Source: JACWAE01 sp963847595
GTDB lineage: Bacteria; Chloroflexota; Dehalococcoidia; SZUA-161
Direction of reading: 5' to 3'
Length of the DNA stretch: 64,000 bases
NCBI GenBank assembly: GCA_963847595.1
Contig: CAWKAJ010000003.1
Location: forward strand, 248,001-312,000
The stretch's first letter is position 1, and each line of letters opens with the position of its first letter. The notes beneath the pieces were generated by a model. That model was given only the letters and a program-made list of their open reading frames with translations, had not been told where the DNA came from and did not search any database. Below, in pieces: positions 53,348 through 61,130 of the stretch. The translations under genes and the position numbers were made by a program.

Positions 53348-54517
53348 TCAAAGGCCAACAATGCAAACACTGACCGTGGGTGCCAGAGGCTCGTGTCCCA
53401 TGTTGTGAGCAAGGCCCAACTTGGGATCCTTTATCTGACGTTTGCCAGCTCTGCCTTGAAGCTGAAGGTAAAGCTCATATAGCATCCTTATACCAGAAGC
53501 ACCGATAGGATGCCCGAAGCACTTCAATCCGCCATCGGGCTGTACCGGCAGGGCACCTGTAAGCTCAAAAGTCCCGGCATCGATATCTTCCTTGACCTTT
53601 CCCCTGGGGCTGAATTGGAGGTCCTCCATCGTAACAGCCTCGGTTATGGAGAAACAGTCGTGTACCTCTGCCATACTTATCTCTTTTCGAGGGTTCTTTA
53701 TCCCCGCCTCAGCATACGCTGCCATGCCAGCCCGATATCCCTCCTCTACGTGGGTGAAATCGTAACCTGTGGTTACGCGGCCTGAGGTGGGGCTGGCGCA
53801 TATCTGCAAAGCCTTAATATATACAGGGTCTTTCCGGAACTTTTTGGCCAAGTCGGCACGTGTGATAATCGCAGCAGCTCCCCCATCGGAGACTCCGCAG
53901 CAATCGAACAACCCGAGGGGCCAGGCGATGATGGGAGCATTTAATACCCTATCCACGGTGAGCACATTTCTCAAATGTGCCTTGGGATTAAGTGAGCCGT
54001 TATAATGGCTCTTCACTGAGATTTTGGCCAGCATGGTCTTGCCCTCTTGAGGGCTTAATCCATAGCGATGGAAGTACTTGGTAGCCATCATGGCGAACAT
54101 GCCTGGCATGGTTGCCACTGCATGTGTATGAGTAAGATTGTCCATGCCCGGCAGGCCACTCATGCCCTCATCCTTGATCTTCTCGAAGCCTACTGCTAAG
54201 ACAACATCGTAGATACCAGCCGCCACAGAGTAGGAAGCATTTCTCACAGCATCATGCCCGGAGGCGCAAGCGTTTACTACGTGGCTGACAGGGATGTATT
54301 GTAACCTCAGCGGCTCGCTGACGGAGCGTCCACCGTGGCCGCTGAAAATGCTTCCTGCCCATGCAGCCTGAATATCTTTAATCTCTATGCCAGCATCAGC
54401 CACAGCCTCGGTAACAGCATCTACAATCAGGTCACTGGGGCCTTTGTTCCATAACTCGCCGAACCGGGTGCAACCCATGCCTACGATAGCAACCCGGTCT
54501 TTAATGCTACCCGACAT
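53348..54517 (-). CDS. Thiolase, catalytic residues present
   Basis: A thiolase of 389 residues with nucleophile Cys in VNACASGHDAVRNASY and the active-site motif QPDGGLKCFGHPIGASGIRM. AAAGGAGG precedes the ATG. It lies between an acyl-CoA dehydrogenase gene and the HMG-CoA-synthase/DUF35 fusion, 14 bases from the latter. Classical thiolysis of a beta-ketoacyl-CoA is expected. Confidence 0.92.
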   Translation of the reverse strand: MSGSIKDRVAIVGMGCTRFGELWNKGPSDLIVDAVTEAVADAGIEIKDIQAAWAGSIFSGHGGRSVSEPLRLQYIPVSHVVNACASGHDAVRNASYSVAAGIYDVVLAVGFEKIKDEGMSGLPGMDNLTHTHAVATMPGMFAMMATKYFHRYGLSPQEGKTMLAKISVKSHYNGSLNPKAHLRNVLTVDRVLNAPIIAWPLGLFDCCGVSDGGAAAIITRADLAKKFRKDPVYIKALQICASPTSGRVTTGYDFTHVEEGYRAGMAAYAEAGIKNPRKEISMAEVHDCFSITEAVTMEDLQFSPRGKVKEDIDAGTFELTGALPVQPDGGLKCFGHPIGASGIRMLYELYLQLQGRAGKRQIKDPKLGLAHNMGHEPLAPTVSVCIVGL

Positions 54518-54531
54518 CTTTTATGCCTCCT

Positions 54532-55980
54532 TTAACACCTGATGGGACGGGCTTTCCAGTAATAATTGACAATGCGCTTATCGAAGTACACCTTCCTGAA
54601 GGTCATCTCCACCTTCATGCCGACTTTGACCTCATCTGGTTCACGGTCTGTAAGGTCGAACAACATCCTACCGCCATCTTCGAAATCGATCAGCACTACT
54701 GATGATGGCGAGTCAGCAGCCGGTGCCAGTTGGTCATGTGTGTAGCTGAAAACGGTAGCTCGCTTCCTGGAAAAGTCGTAGTCATCGAAATCATCCACTG
54801 CTCCGCACACCGCACATACGCGGATAGGCGTGGTGGTGATGCCGCCATTGTCATACTGAGGTGTCTTGCAGCGTCTGCATTTTATGCCCCAAAGCCCCAA
54901 AAGGTCTTTTCTCTGTCTCCAGACTGCTGCTACAGAGATAGATCCTCTATCGGGTCGTCTGGCCTGATCCAAGGGGCAAATCTCGCGCCAGCGGAGATAA
55001 TCATTGTAATGTTCCATCATGTGCTTCGACGCTAGATGCTTGGCGAATCCGCGGCGCTCTCCTAATTTCTTGATGGCGTTGGTAACCTGTAAGACAAAAG
55101 CATCGGCACCATTACCATAGCCAGCGAAGAGGATTTTTTCGCCAGGTTCAGCCTGCTCGAGTGCGCTTACCAGCATCATCAACGGCATAGCTGCTCCCAG
55201 AAGTCCCAAGTTCATGAAGATGCCTGACGGATCAGTTAATTGGGCTGACTGAAAACCCAATTCTGCAGCAACACGGCCGTGCCTTCTCACATCGCCAGGG
55301 GGATCGAAAACGACTTTAGCAAAGTCCTTGGGAGAAAGCCCGCACTTGTTCATTACCCCTGATAAAACCTCGGGCATTACCTTGGAGTAGCTTTCGTCCA
55401 TGACCATGCGGTCTTCCCAGGCACGAATGAAGGTGTCGCTTTCATTCCTCCATGTTGCGGCCAACTCATCTGAGACGGAGTAACTATCCAAAATCTCAGC
55501 GATTACATTCTTCTTACCCAGAAGAATTGCTCCAGCGCCATCGCCCAGAACCTGCTCGTTGAACCCTGCCGGAGGTGCCATTCTGGTGTCTGATGCTGCT
55601 ACCAGAACGTTGTTGGCCCTCCCGGCTTTAACAGCGTCCAGCGCAAATGCCAAAGCTGTTGTCCCGCAACGGAGTGAGCCCGAAATATCCGCTGTCTGGA
55701 TATCCCGGCGCAAATGTAGCGCCAGAGCCATCGTAGCTGAGCATAGCTTTTCTTTGTAAGGGGAGGTGGTTGTGGCAAAGAGAAGGCTGTCAACGATAGA
55801 TGGGTCTACATCTCTTATGCAATCTAGGGCTGCTTCTACAGCCATGGTCACAGAATCTTCATCGTAGTAGGCCACTGCTCTTTCACCGGGTATGGCAAAA
55901 CCACCCCAGGCTTTAGTGAATTGCTGTCGGTCTATGCGGTGCCAGGGGATGTAGGCACCATAAGAGGTTATACCTATCAT
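54532..55980 (-). CDS. HMG-CoA synthase-like protein fused to DUF35
   Basis: A fusion of 482 residues. Residues 1-330 are HMG-CoA synthase-like (GITSYGAYIPWHRIDRQQFT, YYDEDSVTMAVEAALDCIRD). Residues 350-480 are a DUF35 module with the zinc ribbon CRRCKTPQY...CAVCGAVDDFDDY and an OB fold (RKRATVFSYTHDQLAPAADS). The nucleophile region reads DISGSLRCGTTAL: Leu103 takes the place of the Cys of ACKAGT, and a Cys lies two residues later at 105. It is the first gene of the 42-kb minus-strand run, with AAAGGAG six bases from the ATG and a palindrome just upstream. Confidence 0.87.
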   Translation of the reverse strand: MIGITSYGAYIPWHRIDRQQFTKAWGGFAIPGERAVAYYDEDSVTMAVEAALDCIRDVDPSIVDSLLFATTTSPYKEKLCSATMALALHLRRDIQTADISGSLRCGTTALAFALDAVKAGRANNVLVAASDTRMAPPAGFNEQVLGDGAGAILLGKKNVIAEILDSYSVSDELAATWRNESDTFIRAWEDRMVMDESYSKVMPEVLSGVMNKCGLSPKDFAKVVFDPPGDVRRHGRVAAELGFQSAQLTDPSGIFMNLGLLGAAMPLMMLVSALEQAEPGEKILFAGYGNGADAFVLQVTNAIKKLGERRGFAKHLASKHMMEHYNDYLRWREICPLDQARRPDRGSISVAAVWRQRKDLLGLWGIKCRRCKTPQYDNGGITTTPIRVCAVCGAVDDFDDYDFSRKRATVFSYTHDQLAPAADSPSSVVLIDFEDGGRMLFDLTDREPDEVKVGMKVEMTFRKVYFDKRIVNYYWKARPIRC

Positions 55981-56319
55981 AAAAATCTCCTTTCAACCCC
56001 CTAACAAGGGGCTTAAGCCCCTTGTTCACCTTTGCCCCTCTGCACTCATCAATTACTTGGTATTTGGATAATCCTTATTGTAATGCCTGTTGCCCAATTA
56101 CTCCATTAGAAGAATAAGGCCTGGGAACACCTCTGAGTATAGTGTTGGTACTTGTTTTGCTACACTGGCCTTTTTTGATGACTTATAAAGGCAGCACCAT
56201 ACATGATAGGGGGAACACCGTATAGACAACAGTGTTGGCCCCTGAGATAATAGAACTGGAGGATGTGGCGATAATCGGCGTACAATAGTAACCGACTGGG
56301 GCCGGAAGAGGAGAAGTAT
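55981..56319. promoter_or_regulatory. Divergent control region of the catabolic run
   Basis: About 340 bases between the first gene of the minus-strand run and a plus-strand response regulator. It carries the 24-bp palindrome at 56003-56026 near the left end and a GAGGAGAAG ribosome site for the regulator at the right end. Promoters in both directions are expected here, but I could not pick convincing -35/-10 pairs. Confidence 0.5.
56003..56026. promoter_or_regulatory. Perfect 24-bp palindrome in the leader of the catabolic run
   Basis: AACAAGGGGCTT is followed by its exact reverse complement. On the minus strand it ends just before AGGGGGTTGAAAGGAG, the ribosome-site region of the gene at 54532-55980. 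A dimeric regulator could bind it, or the RNA stem could control translation or termination of the long transcript. There is no U-run after it on the minus strand. Confidence 0.6.
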
Positions 56320-56982
56320 ATGAAGACAACAAGACTGATTGTAGTGGACGATGAACCCCTTTTCAGGGAACTACTGTGCCGCACTCTTGCCGCGGAAAAG
56401 GATTTAGAGGTGGTGGGGGAGGCGGGGGATGGTGAGACCGCGGTTCAAATTGCCAAGAAGGAGAAGCCGGATGTGGTGATTATGGACATCGAGCTTCCCG
56501 GGAAGCTGGACGGCATTGAGGCAGCGCTTCAGATAAAGAGGGAAAGACCTCAAACTGGCATCGTTATCCTCTCTGCTCACAGTGAACGGCGCTATGTGAC
56601 GAGTCTACCTCTGGAGGATATACAGGGATGGGCATATCTTCTCAAACAGACAGCGCCGGACTTGGCAACGGTCGTACGGGCAATTCAAGGTAGTAAGGCG
56701 GGCATGGTTGTTCTGGATCCTGCCGTAGTGTCAAACCTTCGTCCCAAGCAAGGCTCACCGGTGGCCAGATTGAACCCCAGACATCAAGAGGTTTTGGAAC
56801 TCCTGGCTCAAGGCTATAGTAATGCTGCTATAGCCCAGTCACTGAAGCTATCTCGTAAGTCTGTCGAGACATACATCAATGCTATCTACCAGGAACTGCA
56901 GCTGTCCCATGAGCAAGACATCCATGCTCGTGTTAAAGCCACTCTCCTCTATCTGGAAAGCTCCAAGAGCCGTCAAGGATAA
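56320..56982 (+). CDS. LuxR/NarL-family response regulator
   Basis: A regulator of 220 residues. The receiver has VDDEPLFRELLCR and the phospho-acceptor Asp in VVIMDIELPGKLDG, and reads LLKQTAPD where the conserved Lys is expected. The helix-turn-helix is LNPRHQEVLELLAQGYSNAA followed by LKLSRKSVETYINAIYQEL. It is divergent from the 42-kb catabolic run and shares its control region, so it is the prime candidate regulator. It has no adjacent kinase; the four-PAS kinase at 58408 is on the same strand. Confidence 0.92.
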   Translation: MKTTRLIVVDDEPLFRELLCRTLAAEKDLEVVGEAGDGETAVQIAKKEKPDVVIMDIELPGKLDGIEAALQIKRERPQTGIVILSAHSERRYVTSLPLEDIQGWAYLLKQTAPDLATVVRAIQGSKAGMVVLDPAVVSNLRPKQGSPVARLNPRHQEVLELLAQGYSNAAIAQSLKLSRKSVETYINAIYQELQLSHEQDIHARVKATLLYLESSKSRQG

Positions 56983-57063
56983 GTGAAGAAAATCGTCAGG
57001 CTGGCACTATGTTATTCGTCCTCAAAGCGGCTACCCTAGTAATAACTTATACACAACTAGAGA

Positions 57064-57456
57064 GTGTGCTTTTACCAGATGGTTAGTGGCAAGATTTACC
57101 GGGTTGTAGTGGCGGATGACGAGCCCGAGTTTCGCAATTGGCTTAAATCCTTGCTTGATGATAGCGAAGATTTCCGGTTGATAGGCGAAGCCAGCAATGG
57201 GGCAGAAGTTGTCAATCTTATTCCGTCACTATTGCCAGATCTAGTGATTGCCGATATTTATATGCCCGAGCCGGACGGGCTGGAAGTGGCGCGATACGTT
57301 CAGCATAACTTCTCCGGCGTTAAAGCAATACTTGTCAGCGCATATGAGGAGCATGTCTACGAAAGGTTAGCAAGGGATGAGGGCGCCTTGGCGTTTATTC
57401 CAAAGGCGAAGCTTTCTCTGGATGCTCTGCGCCGGGCCCTGAAAGGTGATGGGTAG
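57064..57456 (+). CDS. Single-domain response regulator
   Basis: A receiver domain only, about 125-130 residues: YRVVVADDEPEFRNWLKSLL, the phospho-acceptor Asp in LVIADIYMPEPDG, and the Lys of AFIPKAKLSLDAL. No output domain follows. The start is GTG at 57064 or ATG at 57079; neither has a strong ribosome site. Its last 62 bases overlap the convergent ATC-hydrolase-like gene. It may relay phosphate between the four-PAS kinase and the LuxR-type regulator. Confidence 0.85.
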   Translation: MCFYQMVSGKIYRVVVADDEPEFRNWLKSLLDDSEDFRLIGEASNGAEVVNLIPSLLPDLVIADIYMPEPDGLEVARYVQHNFSGVKAILVSAYEEHVYERLARDEGALAFIPKAKLSLDALRRALKGDG

Positions 57457-58165
57457 CTGAGGCAGCGCTCGCGTCATACTCGAATCTGAACTCACAAAAA
57501 GGTGCGCCGGTAGCCATAGTATCACTTCGTTTCCATTGACATCCTGATTTCACCAATGACCTGGAGATGTAGGCATCATCTCCATAACAAGTAGAAGGAT
57601 AACAAAGATACGGGTCGCCAAATCCTTTGGCCACCTCATGCCAAGCACAATAGGTCACCTTAAAAGCAAACGCGGCGGGGCTGTCTTCAATTATCGTCAT
57701 CTCATGCAGTCCGGCCCGGATATTTGCTGCGTAGGTAGATTTACTATATTTTTTGAATGCTGCAAAGTAGTCGCCACATGATTTGTATTCTTCGGTTGAG
57801 GGGAACAGAGGGACCATAAGATCGTACATGGACATATCTAACAGACTGCATTGAATTTCTGTGGCTTTTTTCATTCCAACCATGTCTGCTAAAGCTTTCA
57901 TAAATGCAATACGCTGTATGATACTCTCCAGATATTTTACGTTGACAAGGCCATGCCCTCTGAGAACGGACCAATCAGCGCTCTTCATGGCCTTGGTCAG
58001 ACTCGCTGTCTCTTTGTTTAGTATCTCTGTTCCTTCGATGCCTAATTCTTTGCGTAATTCTTTCTGTATAGATTCTCTTACGACTTTCCAGCGTTCCAGA
58101 CCTTTGGGATCAGGAACACTGTCCATCAATCCCTTTCCGTAGTTTCTAAGGTCCTCTACCCTCAT
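57395..58165 (-). CDS. Probable L-2-amino-thiazoline-4-carboxylate hydrolase family protein
   Basis: A protein of 256 residues whose C-terminal half fits the ATC hydrolase family: FAFKVTYCAWHEVAKGFGDP, YLCYPSTCYGDDAYISRSLV and the hallmark MATGAPFCEFRFEYD. The N-terminal part (VVRESIQKELRKELGIEG and so on) is helical. Members of this family are often standalone proteins of unconfirmed substrate, so the name should be taken loosely. The last 25 residues (SAASATHHLSGPGAEHPEKA) go beyond the family and overlap the convergent receiver gene. Confidence 0.7.
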   Translation of the reverse strand: MRVEDLRNYGKGLMDSVPDPKGLERWKVVRESIQKELRKELGIEGTEILNKETASLTKAMKSADWSVLRGHGLVNVKYLESIIQRIAFMKALADMVGMKKATEIQCSLLDMSMYDLMVPLFPSTEEYKSCGDYFAAFKKYSKSTYAANIRAGLHEMTIIEDSPAAFAFKVTYCAWHEVAKGFGDPYLCYPSTCYGDDAYISRSLVKSGCQWKRSDTMATGAPFCEFRFEYDASAASATHHLSGPGAEHPEKASPLE

Positions 58166-58407
58166 GATTCAATGCCTTTCTTTCACTCAGTGGAAATCGA
58201 AGCCCGGCATAGCAATTCTATATTCCCATGCGGTACAGGTCAAATTAGCATAAGATATGAAACAAATCAGTGAGGAATCCTTCAATGCTTGTGGAAACAT
58301 CTTGGCTATTTGCGTCGATTTGACATTTTTGATATTATGAAATTTACCCGCTTTGGATTTCGCGTGGGAACTACGCAACAGTACACCGTGAATGGTCGAG
58401 CAGGCTA

Positions 58408-60852
58408 ATGGCTAAAGAATCAGATAAAAAATATGTAGGGAAGGCCAAGAAGCGGCTCATAAAGGAGCTAGAGGCGCTTTATAAACATGTCGGGGAACTC
58501 GAGAACACAGTTGGTGGGGGAGAGTGGATAGATGAGGCACTGCTAGAACGCAAACTGGTGAGGTCAGCAGCAATTGAAGAAATGCCCGATGGAGTCATGC
58601 TGGTAGACACAAGCGGCAAAGTAGTCCACGTCAACAAATCCCTCGAAAGGCTGCTTGGATATAAAGCAGATGAACTGGTTGGAATATCTGCACTCGAGCT
58701 CCCGACTTATCGCGGAGAGAGGGATAGGGAAAAGGCGAAGGAAGCTTTGAAAGAAGTGCTGGAGAAAGGCAGCGCTGAACATATAGACATCGGTGCTATC
58801 ACCAAATCCGGTGAGGAAATTGCCATCAATTTTGCTGCTTCAGTCATAAGAGATGCTCAGGGAGCCCCCAAAACCCTGGTTGCCGTCATGAGGGACATCA
58901 CCAAGCGCAAGCGAGCGGAGGAGGCACTGCAGAAGAGGGAGGAGAACTTCAGGGTCCTGGTCGACAACTCTATGGACATTAGCCTGATTACGAATGCGGA
59001 CTTGACTGTCCGTTATGTAAGTCCATCGGTGGAACGAGTCCTTGGCTATAAGCCGGAGGAGATAATTGGCAGAAACGCTTTTGAATTCCTTTCCCCCGAA
59101 GACATAGACTACATCACCCGTAACTTCGATATTCTGGCTGAAAACCCCGGTCGGCCTGTAGCACTGGAGGTACATTTTCTGCACAAAGATGGCGTGCGGC
59201 GTGTAGTCGACAGTATCACAAATAATCTTCTCCACGACCCCACAGTTTTGGGTTTTGTAGTTAATGCCCGTGATGTCACAGAGCGCAAGCGTGCAGAGGA
59301 GGCATTAAAGGAAAGAGAAGAGCACTTTCGGGCGCTCATCGAGAACTCACTGGATGGCATTGCCATTGTCGATAGCGACTTGACGATCCGGTATGAAAGC
59401 CCTTCAGCGGAGAGAATAGTTGGTTATAAGCTCGAAGAACTGATTGGAAGAAGCCTACTTGATTTTATTCACCCGGACGACAGGGAAAACGTTATCAAAA
59501 CATTTAAGAGGCTGGCCAGACATCCGGCGCAGGCTGTACCTGCGTCAATTAGGTTCTTGCACAAAGACGGTACATGGCACGTAATGGAAGGCAGCGCAAA
59601 TAATCTTCTCGATAATCCTGCGGTTAAAGGGATCGTTATTAACTATCGTGATGTGACGGAGCGACAACGGGCTCAGGAGGCGCTTAAACAGAGAGAAGAA
59701 CATTTCAGGGTGATGATAGATAATTCTTTGGATAATGTGGTTATCCTGGATAAGGAGGGGGCTCTTCTGTACGAAAGCCCGTCTATCGAGCGTGTATTGG
59801 GGTATAAAAGGGAACAGTTTAAGGGCAAAACTACTTTTGAATTTGTTCACCCTGATGATCTGGCTCGTGTAACCAAAGCATTCACCAAGGTGGTCAAAAA
59901 TCCCGGGTCAGCATCAAAAGGTGAAGTCCGTGCACCTCATGTGGATGGCTCATGGCGCACTCTCGAGGTAATAGTCAGAAATTTCCTTGATGACAATCTG
60001 GTAGGTGGCATTCTAATTAATTTCCGCGATATAACCGAGCGTAAAATAGCTGAAGAGGAGCGTGTTCAACACGCAACTGCACTGGCCAGGGCAGAGGAGC
60101 TGCAACTGTCTCTGCAACGCATTGTAATAGCGCAAGAGTCGGTACGAAGGGACATAGCTCAGCAACTCCATGGTTCTGTTCAGAACAGGCTCATTATTCT
60201 GCTGCACAGGCTCGCAGAGCTAGAGCGCAAAGCCCCTCCAGGGGAGCTGGCCCAGGAGCTAGGGGACCTGCGCCAGAAACTGGAGGAATTGTTAGATAAC
60301 CAGGTACGCCCTATCAGCCACCGTCTCTATCCCTCCATATTACGACGCGGGCTAATTGCGGCGCTGCAATCTCTAGGAGACCAGTTTGAGGCGTCTCTGG
60401 ATATCGAGAGGGAATTTGATGAGGAGCTCACGCGACGCGAGAAAGGTGCCCCGCAGTCGATCCAAGAACATGTGAGACTTGCAGCATATCGGATCGCAGA
60501 GGAGGCTTTGACCAATGTCGTCAAGCATACAAAGGCCAGCAAAGTAAATATAAAGTTGAGTCTGTTACCCGAAGAATGGCTCTGTTTGATATTGCGGGAT
60601 AATGGTCAAGGATTCGACCTCGCAGGTGGTTCCGGTGGACGAGGCCTCATGATGATGCAGGACTATGCTGAAGTGGTTGGCGGTAGGTGCATTATACAGA
60701 GTGCCCCGGGCGAAGGCACGGAGGTCACCGCTTTGCTGCCTTTTTCAGAGCCCGGTGCAAATCGTCCAGAGAAAGCCTTGTCTTTGGAACAAATGCTAGC
60801 TCATCCTCTTCTTCCGTCAGCTTCTCATAAACATGCTCTCGGTAATGAATAG
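58408..60852 (+). CDS. Four-PAS sensor histidine kinase
   Basis: A soluble kinase of 814 residues. A charged helical N-terminus (1-45) is followed by four PAS domains with PAC motifs (about 52-170, 178-295, 303-420, 428-545). PAS 2-4 are repeats of one another, each ending near FRDITERK or YRDVTERQ and followed by EEHFRALIENSLDGI-like starts. The HisKA_3 domain carries His588 in DIAQQLHGSVQNRLI. The HATPase domain has the N-box YRIAEEALTNVVKHTKASKV, LRDNGQGFDLAG and GGRGLMMMQDYAEVVG. PAS domains of this type often bind haem, flavin or small ligands; none can be named here. It probably signals to the regulators at 56320 and 57064. Confidence 0.92.
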   Translation: MAKESDKKYVGKAKKRLIKELEALYKHVGELENTVGGGEWIDEALLERKLVRSAAIEEMPDGVMLVDTSGKVVHVNKSLERLLGYKADELVGISALELPTYRGERDREKAKEALKEVLEKGSAEHIDIGAITKSGEEIAINFAASVIRDAQGAPKTLVAVMRDITKRKRAEEALQKREENFRVLVDNSMDISLITNADLTVRYVSPSVERVLGYKPEEIIGRNAFEFLSPEDIDYITRNFDILAENPGRPVALEVHFLHKDGVRRVVDSITNNLLHDPTVLGFVVNARDVTERKRAEEALKEREEHFRALIENSLDGIAIVDSDLTIRYESPSAERIVGYKLEELIGRSLLDFIHPDDRENVIKTFKRLARHPAQAVPASIRFLHKDGTWHVMEGSANNLLDNPAVKGIVINYRDVTERQRAQEALKQREEHFRVMIDNSLDNVVILDKEGALLYESPSIERVLGYKREQFKGKTTFEFVHPDDLARVTKAFTKVVKNPGSASKGEVRAPHVDGSWRTLEVIVRNFLDDNLVGGILINFRDITERKIAEEERVQHATALARAEELQLSLQRIVIAQESVRRDIAQQLHGSVQNRLIILLHRLAELERKAPPGELAQELGDLRQKLEELLDNQVRPISHRLYPSILRRGLIAALQSLGDQFEASLDIEREFDEELTRREKGAPQSIQEHVRLAAYRIAEEALTNVVKHTKASKVNIKLSLLPEEWLCLILRDNGQGFDLAGGSGGRGLMMMQDYAEVVGGRCIIQSAPGEGTEVTALLPFSEPGANRPEKALSLEQMLAHPLLPSASHKHALGNE

Positions 60853-60961
60853 GTCAGCAGAGGTAGAGGCTGCCGTGAAGCAGGTGGTCTCGAAATTCGG
60901 CAAGGTCGGCATGTTAGTGAACAACGTGGGGCTTGAGCCCCTGTTTCGTCTACTGGAGTAG
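60845..60961 (+). pseudogene. Short-chain dehydrogenase relic
   Basis: A 38-codon frame beginning ATG at 60845 reads VEAAVKQVVSKFGKVGMLVN followed by NVGLEPLFRLLE and a stop. This is the beta-4/NNAG region of short-chain dehydrogenases (consensus FGKVDILVNNAG), with Asp and Ala of the motif replaced by Gly and Val. No Rossmann GxxxGxG start precedes it and no Tyr-Lys catalytic region follows. It overlaps the end of the kinase gene by 8 bases. It is an internal fragment of a lost gene. Confidence 0.7.
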
Positions 60962-61130
60962 GCGCTCCCGACCTAGTCTGTGAAGGACACAGTGCATTAT
61001 ATCTATGTTTTTCTATAGAAACGAAGTCGCGCGACATGCCAAGGCGTGATAGAAGGATGACAAGAAACGTTTTGACTGTTAGAATTAGGGAATTGGAATG
61101 TTCTCATGTTATGTTTGAGAAGGATGGATA

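Noticed and set aside
59000..60050. Repeated DNA within the four-PAS kinase as a mobile or CRISPR-like repeat
   Set aside because: The similarity reflects duplicated PAS domains within one continuous frame; the copies are diverged and lack spacer structure.
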